DNA of 6,883 nucleotides from an uncultured Methylococcaceae bacterium (GTDB taxonomy: Bacteria; Pseudomonadota; Gammaproteobacteria; Methylococcales; Methylomonadaceae). The position numbers and the translations under genes are program-made. The notes under the pieces were generated by a model. It searched no databases, had not been told where the DNA came from, and saw only the letters and a list, made by a program, of their open reading frames with translations. The stretch spans positions 1 to 6,883 of the forward strand of contig CAJAHC010000427.1 of assembly GCA_903939355.1 (NCBI GenBank). Reading direction: 5' to 3'. Below, in pieces: positions 1-5,021 of this stretch. Every line of letters begins with the position of its first letter. The first letter of the stretch is position 1.

Positions 1-16
1 GACAACCGAAGTTGCC
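1..16 (-). terminator. Probable pmoCAB terminator hairpin, cut by the window edge
   Basis: Read on the minus strand, positions 16 to 1 give GGCAACTTCGGTTGTC, a six-pair stem (one G-U pair) closing a C(UUCG)G tetraloop, which is exceptionally stable. It starts 15 bases after the pmoB stop codon, where an operon terminator is expected. The window ends right at the base of the stem, so the U-tract that would confirm an intrinsic terminator cannot be seen. It could instead be an mRNA-stabilising hairpin. Confidence 0.6.
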
Positions 17-31
17 AGTTAATTTCTTACA

Positions 32-1276
32 TTAAATGAAAGATGGAATTAATGGAGCATCAATAGTTACCATTTGACGGTTACCAGATTGATCATAGAA
101 GAACAACAAGCCAGCAAAACGGCTATCTGGATCGTAGATCAAATCAGCTAAACGGTAAACTTCCCATGCAGCATCAGAAGCAGTAACTTGAATTGTTCTT
201 GATTGACCTGGAGCGATTGGGCTGTTATCACTAACAGTCAAACCTTCTTCAGCCAATAAGTCATCAGGATAACCTGTTTCGTCTTGAGCAACAGCAGCGT
301 CCATAAAACGAACACCAGCAGTGTTGAATTCACCTAAACGAATAGCTGAATCACCATTGTTAGTGATAGTCATGGTCATTTGCATTGCACGACCTGGAAC
401 ACGGTAAGTAGCATCTTCAATTTTAACTGCAACAGTCGGAACTGGCATTTCAATTGATTTAATACCACGTAACAAACCAGCTTGCAAAGGAGTAGTAATT
501 GGATAGCTTTCGTTAGTACTTGCCATTGACATAGCAACTATAGCGATAACACCAACACCAAAGCCCATAGCAACTTTTTTGTCTGTACCAGTAATCAATG
601 AATCAGCTTTACCAGCTTCAATAGCAAGAAAACGTGGAACAAACAATGGTTTACGTACCCAGTAAGCCAGCCACAATAAGCCAATACCGTACCATGCAGC
701 GTGCCAGAAGTAAGTATTGCCCAAGTTATAAGTTTCTAGATCAATTGTTTGACCTGTCAAAGTAGTAATTGGGTTTGTGAATGATGACATAGAACCAGTA
801 ACAGTTACCCATTTACCTGGACCGATGATTGGACCACCACCTTTTACGTTCATCATTGTATGAACGTGCCAATCGCCTGGACGACGTGCTTTCAACAATA
901 CTTTAAACTCATAAGTCTCACCTAGTTCCAATTGTACTGAACGTGGAACTAATTGACCACCGATCCAAGAACCTGCACGAATAAATACAGGACCAGGAAT
1001 ACCGATGTTCAAAAATGAAATATCTGGTTTATCAACAGTTTCAGGCCATCCGCTAAACACGAAGAATTTACCTGAAATTGTCATTGTATCGTTTACAACT
1101 ACTTCTTCTTTTGACCAATTCAAGTCAAACCAGTGAATAGTACGCATACGCATAAACGCTGCTTGAGACTTTTCACCATGAGCAGATGCAGTTGGAGCGT
1201 AAAACATCGCTGCTGTAATAGTAATCAGCAGTGCGACAAAGGATAATTTAGCAACCTTGTCTTTTAATATTTTCAT
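32..1276 (-). CDS. pmoB: Particulate methane monooxygenase subunit B (PmoB)
   Basis: PmoB is the large, mostly periplasmic subunit of particulate methane monooxygenase, the membrane copper enzyme that oxidises methane to methanol. The 414-residue product equals the M. capsulatus protein in length, as recalled. A Sec signal peptide (residues 1-32, ending TASA) is cleaved just before His33. His33, His137 and His139 (in GDWHVHTMM) form the conserved CuB site. An N-terminal cupredoxin domain is followed by membrane helices near residues 187-207 and 235-253, then a second cupredoxin domain with the family signatures VEDATYRVPGRAM and DPDSRFAGLLFF. His48 is present, but the other two ligands of the M. 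capsulatus bis-His site are replaced: Phe72 instead of His and Thr404 instead of Gln. It is the last gene of pmoCAB and has a strong ribosome site at 1280-1287. Assignment to Pmo rather than ammonia monooxygenase rests on overall similarity to type I methanotroph proteins. Confidence 0.97.
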   Translation of the reverse strand: MKILKDKVAKLSFVALLITITAAMFYAPTASAHGEKSQAAFMRMRTIHWFDLNWSKEEVVVNDTMTISGKFFVFSGWPETVDKPDISFLNIGIPGPVFIRAGSWIGGQLVPRSVQLELGETYEFKVLLKARRPGDWHVHTMMNVKGGGPIIGPGKWVTVTGSMSSFTNPITTLTGQTIDLETYNLGNTYFWHAAWYGIGLLWLAYWVRKPLFVPRFLAIEAGKADSLITGTDKKVAMGFGVGVIAIVAMSMASTNESYPITTPLQAGLLRGIKSIEMPVPTVAVKIEDATYRVPGRAMQMTMTITNNGDSAIRLGEFNTAGVRFMDAAVAQDETGYPDDLLAEEGLTVSDNSPIAPGQSRTIQVTASDAAWEVYRLADLIYDPDSRFAGLLFFYDQSGNRQMVTIDAPLIPSFI

Positions 1277-1279
1277 ATA

Positions 1280-1287
1280 TCCTCCTC
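1280..1287 (-). promoter_or_regulatory. Ribosome binding site of pmoB
   Basis: The minus strand reads GAGGAGGAT shortly upstream of the pmoB ATG. It is a near-perfect Shine-Dalgarno sequence and fixes the start codon at 1276. It touches the inverted repeats at 1285-1305, so RNA folding could affect its accessibility. Confidence 0.8.
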
Positions 1288-1290
1288 TAT

Positions 1291-1305
1291 AATAGAGAAT
1301 CTATT
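1291..1305 (-). promoter_or_regulatory. Small hairpin just upstream of the pmoB ribosome site
   Basis: The minus strand reads AATAGA-TTC-TCTATT, a perfect 6-bp stem with a 3-base loop that ends a few bases before the Shine-Dalgarno sequence. A competing inverted repeat, CTCTA-TTA-TAGAG at 1285-1297, shares its 3' half and would extend into the ribosome site. The two cannot form together. The pairing is visible in the sequence; any role in translation is inference, and such short AT-rich stems are weak. Confidence 0.35.
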
Positions 1306-1323
1306 GTTTCTTGAGTATCTTAT

Positions 1324-1352
1324 CGGTAACTTTGAAATATTTCTTGTTACCG
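1324..1352 (-). promoter_or_regulatory. Hairpin in the pmoA-pmoB spacer
   Basis: A perfect 7-bp inverted repeat, CGGTAAC and GTTACCG, flanks a 15-base loop that itself contains the palindrome GAAATATTTC, so the stem can be topped by a second one. No T-tract follows on the minus strand, so it is unlikely to be a simple intrinsic terminator. An mRNA processing or stabilising element that sets pmoA against pmoB levels is more plausible. The spacer (1277-1384) contains nothing else except the hairpin next to the pmoB ribosome site. Confidence 0.55.
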
Positions 1353-1384
1353 CAAGTCTTTTTTATTTTTCGCTGTGTCAATTC

Positions 1385-2128
1385 TTATGCAGCTTCGACG
1401 AAAGCAGTGCTTCCGAACCATTTGCCGAAGAAGTGCCACAAGAAGTATATAATGATACTCACGAAGCCAGAGAAGAACGCTGATACTGGAGCAACGTCTT
1501 TACCGAAAGTTCTCAGTATACCTTTTTCTACCATTCTGATATATTCAGGTGTACCAGTTCTTACGTAGTGGTAACCTTGTAAATCAGCAAGTGTCATCAT
1601 CATACCGTTGTATTCAACAGGCACGTGTAATGGAGCTATAACTGGCCAGTTGCCTGGATAGAATAGTAGGCCATAAGCCAAACCACCAACAACAGCAGTT
1701 GTAGTCATACTTCCTGTCAACATCAAAATAACGTCAAGTACAATAGCACCTGGCATAAAGTTTGATGGGAATACGAAGTTTACTGGGAAATAAGTCCAAC
1801 CCCAGAAATTTAAGTATCTGTTGACCCATTCGCCAAATAAAAGACCTAATACAGCAACTACCGCACCGAAAGGTAAACGGTAACGCCACCATAAAACAGC
1901 TTGAACAGCAGCTGGGAAAGTGATACCAACGATTGGAAGAACAGTTACCCAAAGGCGTCTATCTTTCCAGTCAGTCCAGAAATCCCAATCTCCACCAGTT
2001 AACATGAAATGAACATGATAACCACCAAGAACTACGAAGAACAATGTAAACAAAATTAGCCAATCGAACGTGCGTGAAACTTTTACTGCTTCAGCGCGTG
2101 AACGTACAGCTGATTGAGATGCGCTCAT
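1385..2128 (-). CDS. pmoA: Particulate methane monooxygenase subunit A (PmoA)
   Basis: PmoA is the integral-membrane subunit of particulate methane monooxygenase, widely used as the marker gene for methanotrophs. The 247 residues equal the M. capsulatus length and form a hydrophobic protein of about seven helices. Signature segments are GDWDFWTDWKDRRLW from residue 46 (with Asp47 and Asp49), GEWVNRY with Glu100, FYPGNWP (156-162), HVPVEYNGM (168-176), GTPEYIRMVEKG (192-203, Glu195) and FGKDVAPVSAFFS (208-220). These mark it as Pmo from a type I methanotroph rather than AmoA. The variant FVFPSNFMPGAIVLD around residue 125 recalls marine Methyloprofundus-like sequences, an impression from memory. 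It is the middle gene of pmoCAB, with ribosome site TAGGAGGT six bases before the ATG. Start and length agree with the family. Confidence 0.98.
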   Translation of the reverse strand: MSASQSAVRSRAEAVKVSRTFDWLILFTLFFVVLGGYHVHFMLTGGDWDFWTDWKDRRLWVTVLPIVGITFPAAVQAVLWWRYRLPFGAVVAVLGLLFGEWVNRYLNFWGWTYFPVNFVFPSNFMPGAIVLDVILMLTGSMTTTAVVGGLAYGLLFYPGNWPVIAPLHVPVEYNGMMMTLADLQGYHYVRTGTPEYIRMVEKGILRTFGKDVAPVSAFFSGFVSIIIYFLWHFFGKWFGSTAFVEAA

Positions 2129-2134
2129 TAGCTT

Positions 2135-2142
2135 ACCTCCTA
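2135..2142 (-). promoter_or_regulatory. Ribosome binding site of pmoA
   Basis: The minus strand reads TAGGAGGT, the same eight bases used before pmoC, placed six bases before the pmoA ATG at 2128. This near-perfect anti-SD match is consistent with very high translation. Confidence 0.85.
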
Positions 2143-2167
2143 AAGGATTTAAATTATTTTTATTAAT

Positions 2168-2224
2168 ACTATCTTCCCTGTAGCTGTTTCACCTTGAAAT
2201 AGGGCGAAACAGCCAGGAGATAGT
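2168..2224 (-). promoter_or_regulatory. Long imperfect hairpin in the pmoC-pmoA spacer
   Basis: Arms 2168-2190 and 2206-2224 pair over about 19 bases. The pairing blocks are ACTATCT/AGATAGT, a short CC-TG/CA-GG block and GCTGTTTC/GAAACAGC, with small bulges on one arm. The 15-base loop can add a CCT/AGG pair block. No T-run follows on the minus strand before the pmoA ribosome site. It is therefore better read as an RNase barrier, processing site or weak attenuator between pmoC and pmoA than as a full terminator. The structure is seen directly; the function is inferred. Confidence 0.65.
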
Positions 2225-2234
2225 TATTACAGCC

Positions 2235-2259
2235 AAGACTTAATATTAAGCTAAGTCTT
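2235..2259 (-). promoter_or_regulatory. Hairpin enclosing the pmoC stop codon
   Basis: A perfect 8-bp stem, AAGACTTA and TAAGTCTT, closes a 9-base loop that contains the pmoC TAA stop (2246-2248). An overlapping 12-bp palindrome, CTTAATATTAAG at 2239-2250, offers an alternative pairing. Together with the larger hairpin at 2168-2224 it makes the pmoC 3' end highly structured. It might protect an upstream pmoC mRNA from 3' decay, which is inference. Confidence 0.45.
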
Positions 2260-2998
2260 TTTTCAGAAGTTTAGCAATAGCTTGAACTTCTATGTTTACA
2301 ACACCTAATAAACCCAAAGCAGCCCATCCGAAGAATACGAAGCCGTAGTGTAAAGGAGCAACAAACAATTCTTCCATAAACCAGAAAGTGTGACCCCATT
2401 CGTTCAAGCCAACATTTGGCAAGATCATGAAAGGACCAACTACTGCTACTAAATACTGAAGTGACAAACCTTTTTGATAGGTTGGCAATCTAGTTTTAGC
2501 ATATAAGAATGCAGCACCACCAGTGATAATATAGATAGGATAGCTCAAGTAGAATTCAATAACATGACTTGGTGTAAAGTCAGTGTCACGAACAATAGTT
2601 TGATGCCATGTACCATCTTGCTCAGTGAAGTAGCTAGCGCCATAATAAATAGCGATACCGTACATAACCAACCAAGTCCAATGAGTCATATGTCTTCTTA
2701 ACTCTTCTCTTGGAGTGATTGACATCACTTTACGGTCACGAGATTTCCAAAGATAGCCCCACAAAATACCAGCAGTCGATACTTCTAGAACAAACTCAAT
2801 ATAAAGAAAGTTCATCCAATATGTTTCGAATTCAGGTGCAAATGAATCTAGACCAGCTGACCAGCCGTAAACTCCTTCATACCAACGAACCCATCCGTAG
2901 AAAACTACATAAAGTGCAGCTCCTAGGAACATATTTCTTTTGTTTAACAGCGGTGCTTCCGCAGCATCAGTTTTCACTGATTCAGTTGTAGCTGCCAT
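2246..2998 (-). CDS. pmoC: Particulate methane monooxygenase subunit C (PmoC)
   Basis: PmoC is the membrane subunit that carries the CuC and CuD sites, current candidates for the methane oxidation centre. The 250-residue protein has several membrane helices and the family core RWYEGVYGWSAGLDSFAPEF (38-57). The CuC ligands are Asp128, His132 (both in DGTWH) and His145 (in FTPSH), equal to Asp156, His160 and His173 of M. capsulatus with a constant offset of 28. The CuD ligands Asn199, His203 (NEWGH) and His217 (APLHYG) match Asn227, His231 and His245 with the same offset. The C-terminal tail after FFGWAALG is about ten residues shorter than in M. capsulatus, as recalled. It is the first gene of the operon, preceded by a strong TAGGAGGT ribosome site and two promoter-like elements. 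I see no frameshift or missing ligand. Confidence 0.97.
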   Translation of the reverse strand: MAATTESVKTDAAEAPLLNKRNMFLGAALYVVFYGWVRWYEGVYGWSAGLDSFAPEFETYWMNFLYIEFVLEVSTAGILWGYLWKSRDRKVMSITPREELRRHMTHWTWLVMYGIAIYYGASYFTEQDGTWHQTIVRDTDFTPSHVIEFYLSYPIYIITGGAAFLYAKTRLPTYQKGLSLQYLVAVVGPFMILPNVGLNEWGHTFWFMEELFVAPLHYGFVFFGWAALGLLGVVNIEVQAIAKLLKKDLA

Positions 2999-3002
2999 TT
3001 CT

Positions 3003-3010
3003 ACCTCCTA
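3003..3010 (-). promoter_or_regulatory. Ribosome binding site of pmoC
   Basis: The minus strand reads TAGGAGGT, ending four bases before the pmoC ATG. It is identical to the pmoA site and confirms the start at 2998. Confidence 0.85.
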
Positions 3011-3082
3011 AAAATTAACAAAATTCCCAGTCGAATAACCAGGACTCTATACTAACTCCATTTTCCCATTTCTATCCTAAAC

Positions 3083-3110
3083 ATGTTAAGTAGAAATGCC
3101 ACCAAGTCAA
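3083..3110 (-). promoter_or_regulatory. Proximal sigma-70-like promoter of pmoCAB (P2)
   Basis: The minus strand has TTGACT (3105-3110), a 16-base spacer and TAACAT (3083-3088), which match the -35 and -10 consensus at 5 of 6 and 4 of 6 bases. Transcription would begin near 3076, giving a leader of roughly 75-80 bases before pmoC. Its -35 lies in the second copy of a 13-base repeat shared with the distal element. This is a prediction from sequence only. Confidence 0.45.
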
Positions 3111-3152
3111 TTTAGTGAGTTAGCAGTCTACCAGTTCAAGCCACCTTGTCAA
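3098..3152 (-). repeat. Direct repeat TTGACnnGGTGGC upstream of pmoC
   Basis: Two copies of a 13-base module lie on the minus strand, at 3140-3152 (TTGACAAGGTGGC) and 3098-3110 (TTGACTTGGTGGC). They differ only at the two central bases. Their spacing is exactly 42 bp, about four helical turns, so they face the same side of the DNA. Each copy starts with the -35 hexamer of a promoter candidate. This could be promoter duplication, or paired activator sites overlapping -35. Confidence 0.7.
3125..3152 (-). promoter_or_regulatory. Distal sigma-70-like promoter of pmoCAB (P1)
   Basis: The minus strand has a perfect -35, TTGACA (3147-3152), a 16-base spacer ending in TGG, and TAGACT (3125-3130). 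The TG before the -10 makes it an extended -10 element. Transcription would start near 3118, giving a leader of about 120 bases. An A/T tract lies upstream at 3168-3185. It is the strongest promoter candidate in the window and fits sigma-70-type control of pmoCAB reported in other methanotrophs. Confidence 0.55.
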
Positions 3153-3167
3153 GCCCTAATGCTCTAG

Positions 3168-3185
3168 TTTTTTTTAAAAAAAAAA
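3168..3185. promoter_or_regulatory. T8A10 tract in the pmoC upstream region
   Basis: The plus strand has eight T followed by ten A. The tract begins 15 bp beyond the distal -35 element, about where the far part of an UP element would lie, and such tracts bend or stiffen DNA. It may raise transcription of the pmo operon or separate the two divergent promoters. Between 3153 and 3288 I see nothing else beyond the weak plus-strand promoter candidate. Confidence 0.35.
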
Positions 3186-3211
3186 TTAACTTTTCATCTC
3201 CTTAATTTTAC

Positions 3212-3241
3212 TGCACAAATTGCTCTAATTACTGTTACAAT
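3212..3241 (+). promoter_or_regulatory. Weak promoter candidate for the gene at 3289
   Basis: TGCACA (3212-3217), an 18-base gap and TACAAT (3236-3241) resemble -35 and -10 boxes, at 4 of 6 and 5 of 6 consensus bases. A start near 3248 would leave a leader of about 40 bases. In DNA this AT-rich, chance matches are common. Confidence 0.25.
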
Positions 3242-3288
3242 CATTGATAAATTCCACCACTTCTAACTCTCTAATACCCTAATTTTTT

Positions 3289-3729
3289 ATGAAAAAATAT
3301 AAATTTTTATTATTCATTCTAGCCTTATCGGCCTTACTTTATAGTCAAATAAAAATAGTTTTACCTTTCATGGTTAAAGTTGCCGCTTCCGATCTTTTTC
3401 TTGTTCAAAGCAATGATCAGGCCAGTCAAATAGCTATTTCAACTCCTTTAACTGATATTGCATTTAAGCACTGCAATAATTACATCAAATCTGAACTGGG
3501 CTCTGATGTAAATGTTATTTTTCCCGAAAAACCACTCAATGTATGGACTCTTGGTAATTATCAATACCTTATTAGTGCTGATATCACTGCTACTGATGAT
3601 AAGGCCGTTATAAACAATATTAAATATGCTTGTAGAATTACCTATAACGATGGCGATGATCAAGAAGGTATTCTTGATTTTGATAATTGGTCTATTAATG
3701 GACTGTCTGGCTTAGAAAACTTAAAGTAA
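3289..3729 (+). CDS. Unrecognised small exported or membrane-anchored protein
   Basis: I do not recognise a family. The 146-residue product begins with a basic stretch (MKKYK) and a hydrophobic segment at about residues 6-28, either an uncleaved signal anchor or a signal peptide. The rest, about 115 residues, is polar and acidic and probably lies in the periplasm. It has two cysteines, Cys62 (in FKHCNNY) and Cys115 (in KYACRIT), which could form a disulfide. Other visible segments are LGNYQYLISADI (88-99) and an aspartate-rich YNDGDDQEG, followed near the C-terminus by WSINGLSGLE. No Shine-Dalgarno sequence precedes the ATG, in sharp contrast to pmoC, so expression is probably low. It is transcribed away from pmoC and towards the suf operon, with 290 bases separating it from pmoC. 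Reading frame, leader and composition suggest a genuine gene; any link to methane oxidation is only positional. Confidence 0.7.
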   Translation: MKKYKFLLFILALSALLYSQIKIVLPFMVKVAASDLFLVQSNDQASQIAISTPLTDIAFKHCNNYIKSELGSDVNVIFPEKPLNVWTLGNYQYLISADITATDDKAVINNIKYACRITYNDGDDQEGILDFDNWSINGLSGLENLK

Positions 3730-3897
3730 AGCCCCCCCTGCTGAAGCCTTACTATCACCCTTATGATGATTAATGCTTTAGTAGAAGTGGAAACTCATCT
3801 TAAGTTATATGTATCCTGATTTCTTGCAGATTATTAGGCAATTATTAAAGCTGAGTTTTATTAACTAGATAACTACGTTTGAATGGCGATCCTAAAA

Positions 3898-4218
3898 CTA
3901 ATCCCAGCGATCATCCCTGACCTGAACTGTATTATTGTCAATGCGCACAGGAAAACATTTTATTGCTTCATAGGCGGGAGGTGATTTCACGGCACCCGTT
4001 TTAATACAAAAACGCGCCCCATGACGTGGACAAATGATTTCATCACCATCCAGTAACCCACTGGCTATTTCTGCCCCGTCATGAGAACAAATATCCTCAA
4101 TAGCATAAAAACTACCCTGAATTTTAAACAATGCTATATCCGTTCCATCAACATCTACAACAATGTTTTCTCCTTCCGCTAATGCTGTCTCTGCTATTAC
4201 ATCCACCCAATCAGACAT
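3898..4218 (-). CDS. Rieske-type [2Fe-2S] ferredoxin in the suf operon
   Basis: A small soluble Rieske protein of 106 residues, likely an electron carrier like the ferredoxins of ring-hydroxylating oxygenases. The binding motif is complete: Cys44-x-His46, sixteen residues, then Cys63-x2-His66 (ICSHDG and CPRHGARF), where two Cys and two His hold the cluster. I start it at the ATG at 4218, which is preceded by GAGAG at a suitable distance. An in-frame TTG at 4230 would add four residues but lacks a ribosome site. The gene follows rsmJ by 14 bases and ends the suf operon. No oxygenase or reductase gene is adjacent. Such Rieske genes occur in suf clusters of other bacteria, which suggests a role as a SUF client or as electron donor in cluster assembly. 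That role is inference. Confidence 0.9.
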   Translation of the reverse strand: MSDWVDVIAETALAEGENIVVDVDGTDIALFKIQGSFYAIEDICSHDGAEIASGLLDGDEIICPRHGARFCIKTGAVKSPPAYEAIKCFPVRIDNNTVQVRDDRWD

Positions 4219-4232
4219 TTTTGCTCTCAAGT

Positions 4233-5000
4233 TTAATCTTTAAAATAAACATCATACCTTAATAGCTTTCCCTGATAGCTTTCATTGGGCCTCCCCCCCA
4301 AAGGTTCCGCGTAATCCGGACTTTTCACAATAACACGCCTACCTGCTGCGTTCAGAGCCACATTAAATAACTCATCCTTATCATGATCATCCCCCAACAA
4401 ATCCCTCAACACCACCATTGATTTTTTTGCCAATGCTGTTTTTTTAAGCTTTGGTGGAAACATTGGATCGAGATAAATACAATCTGGTTGAACTTCTAAT
4501 GCCCTCAGAATCTCAATTGCATTACCATTAATTAATCTAGGTACCTGAAGATTTAGCTTTAGTATCCAATCTTGTAAAGCCAACCGATTCAATCCATCCT
4601 GTAATAGTTCCACCATAACAGGCGAGCGCTCGATACAAAGCACCTCATAACCCATCCGGAAAATATGTAACCCATCTTGTCCCCAGCCTGCTGTGGCATC
4701 TACAACTGTTTTTATTTTTCGCCCAAGCGCCTGGGCCAAAGGTCCTTGCTTAGGCGCTGGCCATGATCGCTGCTCTCCATTACGAGGCTCTATATCTACA
4801 ACTAGACCACCCTTTTTAAGTAGCTCCTTATCTAATAATTTTAAACAATCATCTCGCCAGCTCAGGAAGAAGCATTCCGATATTTCATTGCTGATTGTTT
4901 TATATAAAGGAACAGCTAGTCTTTCTGCAAGTTCCTGAAAACGACTCAGATCACCTTCTCCTTGGTAAAGAACAGCCAGTTTCCCAGTATATTTTTGCAC
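4233..5000 (-). CDS. rsmJ: 16S rRNA (guanine1516-N2)-methyltransferase
   Basis: RsmJ (formerly YhiQ) methylates N2 of G1516 in 16S rRNA using S-adenosylmethionine. The 255 residues match the roughly 250 of E. coli. The Rossmann motif I is DATAGWGQD (101-109), the acidic residue after strand 2 is Glu124 in IERSP, and the catalytic-loop motif YLDPMFP (176-182) is followed by the family's lysine-rich KLKKTALAKKSM. A late strand reads RVIVKSPDYAEPL. Translation appears to start at GTG (4998-5000) with no clear Shine-Dalgarno sequence. There is no earlier alternative start in the 21-base gap after sufU, and the next in-frame ATG would remove motif I, so the GTG is preferred. It is an rRNA modification gene sitting between sufU and the Rieske gene and probably read from the suf promoter. 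A run of seven G on its coding strand (4293-4299) is in frame. Confidence 0.93.
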   Translation of the reverse strand: MQKYTGKLAVLYQGEGDLSRFQELAERLAVPLYKTISNEISECFFLSWRDDCLKLLDKELLKKGGLVVDIEPRNGEQRSWPAPKQGPLAQALGRKIKTVVDATAGWGQDGLHIFRMGYEVLCIERSPVMVELLQDGLNRLALQDWILKLNLQVPRLINGNAIEILRALEVQPDCIYLDPMFPPKLKKTALAKKSMVVLRDLLGDDHDKDELFNVALNAAGRRVIVKSPDYAEPLGGRPNESYQGKLLRYDVYFKD

Positions 5001-5021
5001 TTAATTTTGTACCGGCTAACC

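Noticed and set aside
1376..1381. Perfect TTGACA on the minus strand upstream of pmoB, a possible internal promoter
   Set aside because: At spacings of 16 to 18 bases the candidate -10 boxes (AGACTT, GACTTG, ACTTGC) are poor, so there is no convincing promoter.
1311..1568. Plus-strand open frame of 85 codons opposite the pmoA 3' end
   Set aside because: It lies antisense to clearly coding pmoA, has no ribosome site or recognisable protein features, and is a shadow. The other open frames opposite or inside pmoA, pmoC, rsmJ, sufU and sufS were dropped for the same reason.
1385..2998. Possibility that the operon encodes ammonia monooxygenase (amoCAB)
   Set aside because: PmoA and PmoB motifs and lengths follow type I methanotroph proteins closely. 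No AmoA-like sequence character is seen.
3741..3781. Inverted repeat CTGAAGC / GCTTTAG after the plus-strand gene, a possible terminator
   Set aside because: The stem includes a G-U pair, the loop is 27 bases and no T-run follows. I see no convincing terminator anywhere in the convergent region 3730-3897.
4219..4230. TTG start adding four residues to the Rieske protein
   Set aside because: The ATG at 4218 has a GAGAG ribosome site inside this extension and gives the usual family N-terminus.
4293..4299. Run of seven G on the rsmJ coding strand, a possible phase-variation tract
   Set aside because: The reading frame is intact through it, the run encodes normal family residues, and phase variation of an rRNA methylase is not expected. 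Seven bases is short for such a tract.
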